Source: Eleusine coracana subsp. coracana (lineage: Eukaryota; Streptophyta; Magnoliopsida; Poales; Poaceae). Taken from it: a stretch of 64,000 nucleotides of DNA. Under the pieces are notes generated by a model. That model saw nothing but the letters and a program-made list of their open reading frames with translations. It made no database searches and had not been told where the DNA came from. Within the stretch, counting starts at the first letter, position 1; each line of letters begins with the position of its first letter. The stretch covers positions 38,244,963 through 38,308,962 of the forward strand of contig CM064421.1 in NCBI GenBank assembly GCA_032690845.1, given 5' to 3'. This document shows, one piece after another, positions 9,913-21,759 of this stretch. Both the position numbers and the translations under genes were made by a program.

Positions 9913-12141
9913 CCACTAGCCGCGAGCCCGCGAATGTTTTGTGTGTGTATCGGAACTCGGTTATGATGTGGCGTAGGGACTGGAAAGTCATGAGCGTTGG
10001 GGGTCGCGGACCATCATCAGGACTAGCACCCCTAGCATGTGTACTGTACCTGTGTTGCTGGTTTCTATCTGCTGTAGTAATCAGTTTCAAAGCTCTCTGT
10101 CGTCTTCAGTTACCAGAATTTACTGACGCGCGCGTCGTCTGTGTTTGTGCACATTTGGTTGCGTCCTAGTTCGCCAGAGGCGGCCGCGGGGTTCAAGTGG
10201 CGTGAGCGCCGTACCCAACTGAAGCCTGGAAATAGTATATCTGATGACCTTCTCTGAATTGATGAAGATCTAGCTAGTACTTGCAACTGGTGGCAACGAC
10301 TTGCCAAATAGTAATAGGGATCACCATAAGTTGTAGGAGGTACGTAGTCAAAGGACATGCAGTCAACGCGCTATTTCGCTAGCTATACCGTTGGACACTT
10401 GGTTGACCTGCGCCTCTGATATCAATCGGAATACGCACGCAAACTGCAAATTGCATCAACTGATGACAAATACTGTAACCGACACAAAATCAAACTTTGA
10501 TGCGGCAAGCAGATGTCTTCCTTAATTTCTTCACCTTAAGAGTGTCGTAGTTGAGTAGTACACTCCAGTGATGCAAGTGGCCAAGTTGGGCGATATCGAG
10601 GGACCGATCTTAAGTTATTTCCATCCCACCTCGAGATCGTCATAGTAGGGCAAAGGCGAATCATTTTCCAGATACAAATTTGTATATCTTCGTGCAATCA
10701 GTTATTTGCAACATGGATCATGGTTATGATCTTTTCACGCCATTGAACACTCTTCATTTCTAGGGATATATATATATATATATATATATTGAAATATGAC
10801 TAAATATTATCAATTATCATCTAATAGTATAACAAAATAATTATGTTCTTTGAAAATAATATGGTTGTCATGCATGCGTGTATACTACTTATATATATTA
10901 TATATTAGAATATGACTAAATATTATCAATTATCATCTAATAGTATAACAAAATAATTATGTTCTTTGAAAATAATATGGTTGTCATGCATGCGTGTAAA
11001 TTGATGCCAAACAATAATAAAATTGAAAATAATGGTCAAAGCTACAAATTGTATATCGTGTCTCTCTAATCGAAATGCCAACAACTATAAGAGCAAGATC
11101 AGAACATAAGAGAGAGAGGTCGGTTAGAGTTCCACAATACACAAATTTTGTTTGATGAAGTGGATCGAATATTAAAATTTTTAACAAAAAACAGTGCAAA
11201 TTGCAAATATGTAGTGCAAGGAGAGATATAAGCAACAGAGGATCGATCCTCCTTCATGTTTAGATTTTTAACCTCATTTCCTTTTAACCTAATTATTATA
11301 ATGAGTGTACATTTTTATATCAAAAATGTCTGAATGCTTGTGTATCTATTTTTATCAAGTTGAGTTAATTATGTTCCATATATAGTGGCTACTAGTCCAA
11401 TATTAGATATGTAATATATATTTTATCCTTTTCAATAGTTTACAGGTAAGACATTGATTGGTGTTTGCACAAATATTATTGATAACACCTAATATCGAGC
11501 CACTATTTGCTTGGGCTTTCAATTCTCTATCATGTGCTATGGAATCCATCTCTACTCTACAAGTATATTCTTAATCTTATAAACTTAAATAGAAAAAAAA
11601 TAAATGCTTTAAACTTAAAAATTTGTAAAATTCTTGGTAAATATACATAAGGCCATGCACATGTTTAATATTATTTTTACATTGCGTACAAAAGGTGTAA
11701 ATAGGGTAAAGGTTCAAATAGCTGGAGATTAAGATTGAGGAGATTGAATCCATACTAGTGTCACGAAGGTGCCCAAAGAGTCATACTCCATTTCATTTTA
11801 TGACAAAATGAAGCAGAATGAAATAGTAAGTTGGTTTCAGTTTTGTCCTTTATTCTTATCTGACGAATGTAATTGAGGTTGAAATGTTACAAGGGTACAA
11901 TATTCTTTTAAACCCTGTGAACATGACCTTTTGAGTTTTTTTTAATGAAAAAAATCTGCACATGTTTTGTTGACTTGTTTCCACGATCCAGTCAAATTGA
12001 TGGATTCAACCTGATATTTGTCATCAGTTGCGCGTATATAAAACTCACAATTATAAACTCATTCCAAAAATATTGATATAACATTGCAATATTAAATACA
12101 AATTTAATTTGTTCCAAATACAAAAGAAGTTGCAAAGCCTG
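9913..12141. other. Intergenic, AT-rich
   Basis: No gene recognised. It contains an AT run near 10767-10789 and a 90-base direct duplication (separate entry). Its right end is the CACTA insertion site. Confidence 0.5.
10793..10998. repeat. Direct duplication of a 90-bp AT-rich segment
   Basis: The segment 10793-10882 recurs at 10909-10998 without a visible difference, at an offset of 116 bases, separated by 26 bases of TA-rich sequence. Near-identity suggests a recent event. Confidence 0.9.
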
Positions 12142-12691
12142 CACTACCAGAAAAAAGGCTTATAGCGGCGGGTGAAAACGAACTATAGCGGCGGGTCCGT
12201 CCATCCACCGCTATGTAAACGCAACTAAAAATAATTGTTTGTTGCGGCGGATCATCTCTGGGGCGAACGCCCCGCCGGTGAAAACCCCTATTGTAGCGGC
12301 GGGTGACATCTTCACCCGTCGCTACCAATAGAACCCTAAAAAAAAAAGGCCCTGGACCCTAGGCCCATAGACCACTAAGGCCTCCGCCGCCCGGATCCGT
12401 TGTTGCGCGCGCGAAGCCTGGCCACCGCCACCGTCGCCTCCCGGAGGCCAGATTCACTGCTCGGAGCCGCCGCCGCCTCTAGCAACCACCGCTACGGCCC
12501 TCCTCCCGGTCAGATTTGGCCGTGACAAGGAGATGGAGAAGAAAGTCAGGGGGCGCACGGCGAGAGGAAGATGGCCCGCCAGCGCCCTGGCTGGATCCGC
12601 CTGCCTGGGAGCCACCGCCGCCTCACCCGGCCAGATCCGGTCATCGGAGCGCCGCCTCCGTCAGATCTGGATAGAGAGAGCAGCTCTTGGC

Positions 12692-13095
12692 GTGGAGAGA
12701 GAGGAGTGGAGGGGGCCGTTGCCTCCGGAGCAGCCCGCCGACGCCTGTGGAGGCCGGGGTAGCCCCGCCGACCGCCACCTCTTGCTCCCGGTGCAGAGAG
12801 AGAGGAGTGGAGGGGGGCGCTGCCTCTAGAGCAGCCCGCCACCGTCTGTGGAGGCTGGGGTAGCCCCGCCGGCCGCCGCTTCTTGCTCCCGGTGCGGAGA
12901 GAGAGGAGTGGAGGGGGCCGCCGCCTCCGGAGCAGCCCGTCATCGTCTGTGGAGGCCGAGGTAGCCCCGTCGGCTGCCGCCTCTTGCTCTCGGCGCGGAG
13001 AGAGAGGAGTGGAGGGGGCTGCCGCATCTAGAGGCCGGAGCAGACCCGCCGGCCGCCGCCTCTTGCTCCCGATGCAGAGAGAGAAGAGTGGAGGG
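12692..13095. repeat. 101-bp tandem repeat inside the CACTA element
   Basis: The phrase GAGGAGTGGA recurs at 12701, 12802, 12903 and 13004, a period of exactly 101 bases, followed by a shortened unit at 13083. The units are GC-rich with a CAGCCCG...GGTAGCCCCG core. Long overlapping open frames here, on both strands, are by-products of the repeat. Confidence 0.9.
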
Positions 13096-14679
13096 GGCAC
13101 AGTGAGAGAGGAGGGAGGAGGCGAGGGGGAAGGAGAGCGGTGGCGGCTGTGAGATACGGAAGGGAGAGAGGAGTGTGGCGGCTGAGAGAGAGAGTGAAAG
13201 GTTTAGGTCTCTAGCCTTGAATCAATGATGAGTTTTGATGATAAATGACAATACATGTTGGAACTAACCTTTTATATAAGTTTGTGAGTTTAATGTTAGG
13301 TTATGTTCTGGCATCAAGCAAAGGTCAAGAATAATATATTTATAAAGGCTATGGATCCATTACAATATGATTGATTGATCGTATGTTGGAAATTCTCATA
13401 TGGTGAAAATGCTTGACAAAGGATGATGGTAATCAATGTGTTGATAAAGGTGTCGGTGGACATAATCAACACTCGTGCTTAAAGATGAAGACACATCACA
13501 TGTTCAAATGTCAAACATAATATATTATTGATTCATGACAAGGAATGATATTGATGATAGTGTTTATTGTTGATACAAGCAACACGTATACATAAAGAAG
13601 ATCAAGACACTTTATGAAGGATAATTGAACATCCTCATAGTTGATGATATAAAAATGATCATGTGAATACTTGGCATTAAATGGAAATTTTAATGCAAGT
13701 TGAAGATGGAATTCATGAGTTGATATATATTAATAAGTGATGGTGGTCAAAGCAAGGATATTATTATATCATTGGAACATGGATTGTTAGTGACTACCTA
13801 CATGAAGATAAAAGTTATGATTTTATAAATGTCATCTTGGAGATCAAATTGATAAAGTAGATATACTATTGATGTTGGATATAAAGTAGTGTTGCATGGA
13901 AAGGCGGTGAAGGTTAGGCAAGACTCGGCTGCGATGGACCATGTGCGAGGGTGAAGAGCAAGCAAGAGGCTTGACGCCGACGGATCAAAGGCAATGATGA
14001 AGAGTGAGTTAAGGCTTAGCACGATGAACCGTGCAAGACCATGTGAAGCTATGATTTATCTACATCAATCATTCTAATGAAACAAGAAGATGATATTGAT
14101 ATGTCATAACGAATGCAATTGAGAAGAGTGCTAAAGGTGAATATTAAATCATAAAAGAATATCAAGTGGATGAACATCAAGCCTGTCTCATATGGACATT
14201 GCTCAAGGCAAAGGCACAATATTGGATATATATGTTTATTGATGGTTAATCAAATGAATATCCAAAATAATCAATTACTTATGAAGTTGGCAACACGCAA
14301 AAAGAAGATGAAGAATATATGAAGGTGTTCCTATTGGCATTGTTTTCTATTTGCTTTTGAGTATAGGAACGTCGTACTATAAAGCGGGATGCAACTTTGA
14401 TGGTTTTGCTCTTGTCTCGGTGCTCAAATTTATCCAATAACCTTTGGGGGAGTGTTGAGAAAACCGATGTGTGATTTTGGAGCTTGGTAATAGTTGGGTT
14501 GGACAGCCCTTTAAATTATCTTTCCGTAGAGTACAAGATCACCTAAATCAGCCTCCGGAGTTAAAAGTTATGGACATTTTTCTATCGGTTGTCTGCCTTT
14601 ATTGTTCCAATCGGCATTGCCGATCCGGGCATCAGCAGTGCCGATCCGGAACTCAGAAAAAACGTCTTTTCCTTGCCCT

Positions 14680-15085
14680 CTGTGGTTCCCTCATCGGCAG
14701 TGCCGATCTGGGCAGCGGCAGTGCCGATGCGGGACATCCAGAGCCCCAAACGGCTAGTTTTTGAGCCTCTCCATCGACAGTGCCGATCCGGATATCGGCA
14801 GTGCCGATACGGGACATCCAGAGCCCCAAATGGCTAGTTTTTGAGCCTCTCCATCGGCAGTGCCGATCCGGATATCGGTAGTGCTCATGCGGGACATTTA
14901 GATCCCAAACGGCTAGTTTTTTAGCCTCTCCACCGGCAGTGCTGATCCGGGTATCGGCAGTGCCAATGAGGAACATCCAGAGCCCCAAACGGCTAGTTTC
15001 TTAGCCTCTCTATTGGCAGTTCCGATCCGGGTATCAGCAGTGCCGATGCGGGACGTTCAGAGCCCCAACGGCTAGTTTTTGAGCC
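14680..15085. repeat. 80-bp tandem array with palindrome ATCGGCAGTGCCGAT (5' LTR)
   Basis: The landmark GGCTAG occurs at 14752, 14832, 14911, 14991 and 15070, a period of 79-80 bases. Each unit carries two exact or near copies of the 15-base palindrome ATCGGCAGTGCCGAT (exact at 14693, 14793 and 14853). Further variants lie just upstream from about 14610. The array ends just before the LTR TATA box. Confidence 0.9.
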
Positions 15086-15088
15086 TCC

Positions 15089-15099
15089 CCTATTTATAC
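15089..15099 (+). promoter_or_regulatory. Probable LTR promoter TATA box
   Basis: CCTATTTATACC lies directly after the palindrome array and before the presumed R/U5 region of the 5' LTR. The same sequence occurs in the right LTR near 23635-23643. Confidence 0.6.
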
Positions 15100-15734
15100 C
15101 CCCTTCGGTCCTAACATTGGGGGTGCCAAAAATACATCAAAGAAACATCCATTTGAGCCAAAAATTACCTCTCCACTCTCTATTGCTTAGTGCTATACCT
15201 TGTGGGTGAGATTGGGTGAGAGATTGAGAGAGAAAGAGCAAAAATCCATTGTTGAGCACTTGAGCTAGCAAGCAATTGTTGTGGCATTTGTTACTCTTGG
15301 GGATTCATCTCCTAGACGACAAAGTGTTGCCCGGTGAGCTCCCAAGCTTGTGGTGAGCCGCGAAAAGTTTGTGAAGGTTTCGATTGACCTCCGAAAGGAA
15401 AGGAATCAAGAGAAGGAAATTCGAGAAAAAGGGTTGAAAGAGACCCGGCTCAAGTATGACCGAGCCTCTCAACGGAGACGTAGGACTCATTTGAGGAGTC
15501 CGAACTTTGGTAAACAAATATTTTGTCTCCATGTGCTCCTCTATTTACTTGTTACTTTTTCATTCTCTAGGATTTGCTCTTATATTTGCTTAAATTACTA
15601 GTTCTATTTGTGTAGGTTGTGTCTTGTAGTTGCTATATTGTTATAGTGTTTCATATTAACTGTTGTAGTCTTTTCATCAACCTAGTAACTGCGAAACCAA
15701 CTAAGATTTACTTTTAAGTGACTTTCTGTACCAC

Positions 15735-15812
15735 TATCGGCACTGCCGATTGAGCATCGACAGTAGCCATCGGCACTGCCAATCGGTCCTATCGGTACTG
15801 CCGATCGTACTG
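15735..15812. repeat. Second palindrome group in the 5' LTR, C-centred
   Basis: Four copies or variants of ATCGGCACTGCCGAT lie near the LTR 3' end. The central C marks them as the reverse complement of the G-centred motif upstream of the TATA box. The right LTR has the equivalent group at about 24279-24350. Confidence 0.85.
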
Positions 15813-15902
15813 ATTCTTTTTGTTAAGTCTAATTTCACAGAAATTTATAGAATCGCCTATTCACCCCCCCCCCCCTCTAGGCGATATCAAGGTCCTTTCA
15901 AT

Positions 15903-15914
15903 TGGTATCAAAGC
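15903..15914 (+). other. Primer-binding site for initiator methionine tRNA
   Basis: TGGTATCAAAGC begins three bases after the 5' LTR. It matches the plant retrotransposon consensus TGGTATCAGAGC with one change. Confidence 0.85.
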
Positions 15915-15970
15915 CTAATCTCCTCATTAAGTTTAACCGCTTGGAGAGTTGATGATGTCGCAAGGCAAAA

Positions 15971-17521
15971 ATGTGTCAAATTCCCTATGGTTGTTCTAGC
16001 GCCTCGTTTTCTATTATTTCACAACCTTCATATGAGGCACCATATTTTGATGGCACAAATTATGCTTGTTAGAGATCACAAATGATTTTATATTTTCGGG
16101 AGATGAGTCCTAAAATTTGGTGGGTTGTAGACGTGGGCCTTTCTCATGTCTTGGATCGTGATTCTCCAACACAAGGGCAAGAGAAATACCTACATCTCGA
16201 GGCCCAAGCTACTAATGCTTTATTTGGTGCTTTGAGTAGGGATGTTTTCAATGAGATATACAAGTTCAAGAGTGCTCATGCTATGTGGATTCGGATTCAA
16301 GAAATATATGAAGAATCCAATATGACAAGTGATATTTCCAACAATGAATTGGTAATTGAGGACGATTGCTCCACCTCAAGCTTACATGATATTGATGATC
16401 ATTCTCTTTCAAATAATTATATTAATGAACTATCAACTCCATCGATATCACCATGTTGCCTTATGGCCAAAGGTAACATGCAAGTAAAATTTCATGAAAT
16501 TCATAGTGATCATGATGTTGTTGTTGATGTTGACGGTGATGATAATGATGATAGCGATAGTGATGATGATAATGATCATGAGTATACATATGATGAGCTT
16601 ATTGCATTGTTGCATAGCATAGGAAGGTATACGAAATTAGAGGAGTCTAAAATAAAAAATCTACATGATGAAAATTCTTCTTTAAAAGACTCATTAGAGG
16701 AGCTAAAGCGGTCTTATGAGGATCTTAGTAAAACTCATGAGAAGCTCAAAGATGCTTATGATTCACTTGCTTCTAATGTTTTGGAAAGTGTAAAAGTAGA
16801 TATAAGCATTACACATGATTTAATTGATAATGTATCTACTTATTACAATGATTTATGTGATAACCCTTGTCGCTCTCAAGCAAATATTTCCCCAAGCACT
16901 ACATGTGATTTGGATTGCATAGGTGAAAAAGTGAAGCATAAGGGTCATGAAGTCAACAAAAATCATAAGAAGAACTTCAAGTCTAACATGAGCAATAATC
17001 AACAAAAGAAAAAGAAGCTAGCTCATGTTACATGTTTCAAGTGTTCAAACACGGGACACTATGCCTCTATGTGTTCCATGAAGATTGATGATGAGACCAC
17101 ACTTCCGAAGAAGAAAACAAGAAGAAGTAAAAGGAAGTGCCATAGATGTCATGAGAAGGGTCATGAAATTGTTTCATGCCCTAACATAACAAATGATGAT
17201 TTTAAGTCATCCAAAAAGTGGCTCGCCGGCAACGAAGCAATAATTAAGAAGCAAGATAAGAAAGTGGCTTGCATGAATAAGAAGCGTATTTGCTACACTT
17301 GCCGAGAAAAGGGACATATTGGTAAAAATTGTCCCATGGGTAACATTCCTAAGCCTATTCATTCCAAAGACAATCATTTGCTTAAGAAAGCTAGAAGTGG
17401 AAATAATATTGCAAATGTTGTTAGGTCACACAATGCTAATGCAAAAGCCATTTGGGTGCCTAAATCTCTTGTGACTAACATACTAGGACCCAATATAACT
17501 TGGGTGCCACGAAATGCTTGA
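15971..17521 (+). pseudogene. Copia-type gag with in-frame stop
   Basis: Gag forms the retrotransposon particle and binds its RNA. The frame opens at 15971 and shows the Copia gag signature APYFDGTNYAC at 16036-16069, but the expected Trp codon is TAG (16070-16072). It then stays open for about 480 codons: a gag core (FGALSRDVFNEIYKFKSAHAMWIRIQEIYEES), an Asp-rich stretch (about 16530-16590), a probable coiled coil (about 16630-16790) and three CCHC zinc knuckles (about 17033-17074, 17138-17179 and 17291-17332). It ends soon after a WVPKSLVTN...WVPRNA motif, where a protease would normally follow. Either it is dead or it starts downstream at 16082. Confidence 0.82.
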
Positions 17522-20500
17522 CTTGCTTAATAGGTACATGGAGATGCATTGAAGACTTGACACTCTTGATATGATTTATGTTGCACAAGATTCTTTCAAA
17601 TTAGTATTCCTCATCATATATGGAAAGATGTCAAGTATGAAAATTAATGGTCTACAACCTCAACCAATGTCATCTCGGTAACAAGTATTTACATTGAAAG
17701 TATCTATGTTCTAGCCTTGTGTAGGCTTAAATATTTGTTCATGCATACCATTCATTTATGTTGCTTGCACACTTCATTTGTACAAATTTGAGAAAAGTGA
17801 TGGTTACCATGTTTTGGGAGGTACTATATCATTCCATATATATTGTAACCCCAAAATGAGAATGAATTCTTATTGATGCTATAATAGTTTTTGTTCAAAA
17901 TATTTAGAACGGTTTGCAAAATTGCTAAAAAGTGTTTGAACATATTCATTTGTGAAAACAAAAATGTGATTTGCAAACAAAATGTTTTATTATATCAAAA
18001 CAAACCATTTATAGAAAAACTTTCAAAATAAATTATTTTCAAAATTTCTCTAATTGATCATTTTCAATCTTTTGGTGTTTAAAATTGTTTTACAAGACCA
18101 ATGGTTATAAAAAAAGGTATTTGATTTAAAAAAATTCTTGAAAAACTATGTTGACCAATTCTGGCCCTATTCAAGCATCAAGTGTGTCTTGTCACTAGTG
18201 CCACATATTTTGTATATGTTAGCTCACTGTGGTATTTGTGACTCATAAAAGAGTAAATTCAAGTGACTCATCACCTTACTTAATATTTGTATCAATGGAG
18301 CTATGGTTTAATTATGAGCATTCTTTTGATCATCCTTGAGACAATGAGATACGCATGCTTCTTTTATTACTAAATGTAAAGAGTTCATCTTTTTAATTTG
18401 TTTAATTAAGGAGCATGAAGAACTTATTTGTCTTCTCTTTGCAATGAAAATATTGTTGTTAAGACTAATCATGTGCAAGGGAATTGAGAAGATCAAACAT
18501 GAATGGTAAAGCTCAAAAAGACTTGGTGGAAGAAAATTTGAAACAATGTCAAACCTCTTCAAGATATTGGTAGACATGGGCAAGAGGTTGAGCCGATGGT
18601 ATTGGGTTGCTCAAGGCAAGATGGTGGATCTACCATGAATAAGCTTGTGGAGGGATCAAATATGACTTGCTATATTGATGATGACTAATTCCTATTAGTG
18701 CAAGTTCAATATGAATGATGATTGTTTGACAATAAAGAGGAAATCTAACTATGACCATGCATAAAAATTTTATAACATTGAAGATTTTGTATCTATTCTT
18801 GTCAATGGTTGAGTTGGACATCAAGGAGGGATTTCGAGCTTGGTATATATTCTTGATGGTTTGCATATACAAAAGAGTCCAAGCTCTCGAATTGTTGAGC
18901 ACATTGAGGTAACTATCTCTATGTCTTTATATAAGTTCTCTCTTTCCTAATAATAAAGAGCAACTAGATTTTATTCTATGTTTTTGCATGTTGCTCTATA
19001 TCACCAATCATGTCTTGACACATGCACTAGTTGTTCTTTGTGATTATTTCTTCATGGTCTTGGATGGAATTTTTTTGTGCTCATCATGATTGTCTTGTTA
19101 TATATTAGGATTTGCTTATATGGTAGATTGCTATGCTTTATGTTATCTTCTTTTTAAGCAATCTACATGATTTAATATTTTTCTTCATATAGAGGGCAAC
19201 AAATTACCTGTTTTGGCCAAGTCAAATGCTCAATATCCCAACTAATTTTGTTCTATCGACCTCTCTGTTTTGCACTCATCGGCAGTGCCGGTGATCTTCA
19301 TCGGCAGTGCCGATCCTACTATACAGAGGCGTTGTAGAGCACAGACATCTCTCTCTTTCTGTCTTGCTAGCATCGGCAGTGTCGATGGCTCCATCAGTAG
19401 TGCCGGCCATGACATCCAGAGAGCACCTTTTCTGTCTAATTTCCATCAGCAGTGCCGATCACTCTGATCGGTAGTACCGATCCCCCTACAGAGAGTTAAA
19501 AAAAAAGGAGGCTAAAATTGTTTTTCTTCATATGGCTTATGCATGTTATTTCTCTCAAATTTATTTATTTTGCCTTAACCCAAGATATAGGATTTGTTCC
19601 CTCCCGGGTTGTTTTGACTATGTGCATGTTTGTCAAAGTAATTCAAATACTTGTATGCACAAATTTAGGAGGAGAATATACTATGTCATTGGTACATGAG
19701 ACTAACATGTCTATCAAGTATCTTGGTAGTTTCTTTGTTCTCTCTCCATGTTTTAGAAAATTTGTCTATGTGGTGGATGAAGACCAAGGAAAACAAAATG
19801 TACCAAATGAATTGAATATCAAAAGGAGAAAAGGCAACATATACTTGAGGAGAATAATATTATGAAGATGATTGCTTACAAGATCAATATAGCAAGTGAT
19901 GAGGAGGAATTACAATCTATTTGGATGCCCATGAACCGTCATGGAGAATCTTTGAAAAGGCTCCAAAATGTTTATTTTTTCACCATGAGAATATCGGCTT
20001 TGAGAGGATTTGAAGATTTCACTTAAAAAGGAATTGAAGCAATGAGAAACAAAGTCCTCCAAGGATATCCATCTTATAAGCAGTATTTCTTGATCATCTA
20101 TCCTATGCTCAAATCCTTCTCTTAAATGTTTAATAGACGAGAATCACTTTCATGTATTTGTTGCATTATGTCTCTTTGTGTACGATTAGGATTGCATGAG
20201 TTTGTTGAATCTATTTTATGTCTTGTTCTTGTATGTGAATCTAAGGTACATTTTTTGGGGGGATGGATTGTGTTTTTTTTTACTTGTGAATTATTTCTTA
20301 TTTAACCATGTTGAAAATATTTCATATCATGTCATCTTAAATCTTTATCTTTTATCATGATATGTTTGCTTAGTCGGCTCATGTCTTATCTATTCATATC
20401 TTTTTAAGCCATCACACATGTTATGTGTTTTTTAGTTTACATATCTTATCATGACATGTTGAAAACTAGCTATGTGCTTTTATATCCCTTGATGACATGG

Positions 20501-21743
20501 AAATAAAATGTGTGTGTGCTAATGAACATACCTTGACATGCATAAAGTCTTGAATAATATTATTTATGACATATGCGTGTTATTCTCTATCATATGCTTT
20601 TATGGCCATGAACACTTGAATTGTAGGATATTCTTATTAATTGCTATCAATAACAAGTGCATGCCTCACACAAGTAATTCAAATACTTGTATGCACAAAT
20701 CTTGGAGGAGTTTATCCTTTGTTTTAAAGTTGAGACTAACATTTTGACAAGCTTATAATTTTGTTTAGTCTCATCAAGGAGAAGTGATGGATTAAGGGGG
20801 AGGCTTATATTCATATTTATTATGAAAGGAACAAAGAATGGTGAAAATATCCTACAATCATTCAAGGATATCATTTTCATAGCATCATGAGTACATGAGT
20901 TATTTCCATGCCTACCTATCTATTACTCATGTTTATTATGTTGTATAGTGTAGCTCTTTGTGATCTACCAACTTATATTCTCTTTGGTTCATGAAAGTAT
21001 GCTTTCATATAATTTGCACTTCATGAAAAATCTTTTATAATATATTTGCCTTCTTGGACCAAATGATATAGTGCAAATTGCTCTCTTGTTTGTTACATTA
21101 TTAATGCATATGTGTATGTTGAATATTCTATTGTGCATAGTTTAAGGGGGAGTTGCACTATGCTTTATGAGACTAATGAGGTTGTTAAGTTTTTACATGG
21201 ATACATAGTTGTTTTTATTAAGATGGGCATTTTAATGTATGTATTCATGTTCTTGTTTATCTTGTTGAATTGTTTTCGTTTGTTATTAAGCGCATATCAT
21301 GGGATGTATTTCCTTCTTACCTTTTTTAATTATTATGTGCATATGATTTTATTGAATATCTATGTATGCCCACCATATGAAGGAAATCATTCTATGTTTT
21401 TGGTATTGAGACCAACTTTACTTTGAGCTTCATATGATTTAATCTCAAAGTGTGATAAAAGAGTGACTCTAAAGGTATGCTTCCTATTATTGCCCATTAT
21501 TTGAAGATGCATTCTTTGGATTGTACTTTCATGTGATGAACTCTCTATGATCATATCGCTCTCACATGTGCTCATAGTCTTTGTCATGAGATTCTTGCCC
21601 TTTTTGGTGCTTGATGTCAAAGGGAGAGAGAAAATAGAGGATATACAAGGAGGGAGAGATGAATGAAGAAAAGAGCAAAGAGAATAGCTCTGATGTGCAT
21701 ATTGTTTTTCATTATCATTATTTAATAGTGTTGTCATCAATCA
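17522..21743. other. Long non-coding interior of the retrotransposon
   Basis: About 4.2 kb of AT-rich sequence with no pol domain in any frame. It contains polypurine-like GGGGGAG tracts (about 20796 and 21145), a repeated 'GTAATTCAAATACTTGTATG' segment (about 19638 and 20673), and a block of palindrome variants (about 19277-19485). Its arrangement suggests a structural or packaging region rather than a gene. Confidence 0.65.
19277..19485. repeat. Internal group of ATCGGCAGTGCCGAT palindromes
   Basis: About six exact or variant copies are spread over 200 bases, outside the LTRs, with unrelated sequence between them. The motif therefore occurs in three separate parts of the element. Confidence 0.85.
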
Positions 21744-21745
21744 CC

Positions 21746-21758
21746 AAAAAGGGAGAGG
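21746..21758 (+). other. Polypurine tract
   Basis: AAAAAGGGAGAGG lies directly upstream of the 3' LTR start at 21760, where plus-strand DNA synthesis would be primed. Confidence 0.85.
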
Positions 21759-21759
21759 T

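Larger units (their letters stand above)
13195..15900 (+). repeat. 5' LTR, about 2.7 kb
   Basis: Starts TGAAAGG and ends CCTTTCA. The first 145 bases differ from the right LTR at about four positions, and several small indels are visible further in, so the insertion is not brand new. It contains a palindrome array, a TATA box near 15091 and a second palindrome group near the 3' end. Confidence 0.92.

Noticed and set aside
12546..13100. 184-codon minus-strand open frame with repeated motifs
   Set aside because: It follows the GC-rich 101-bp tandem repeat of the CACTA element, has competing open frames on both strands, and the period is not a multiple of three.
14589..14988. Possible CRISPR-like repeat array
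   Set aside because: This is the 80-bp tandem array inside a plant retrotransposon LTR. Spacers are themselves repeated and the context is eukaryotic.
19518..19865. 115-codon open frame in the retrotransposon interior
   Set aside because: Its hydrophobic start is unlike any pol domain. The region is AT-rich with other chance frames of similar size.
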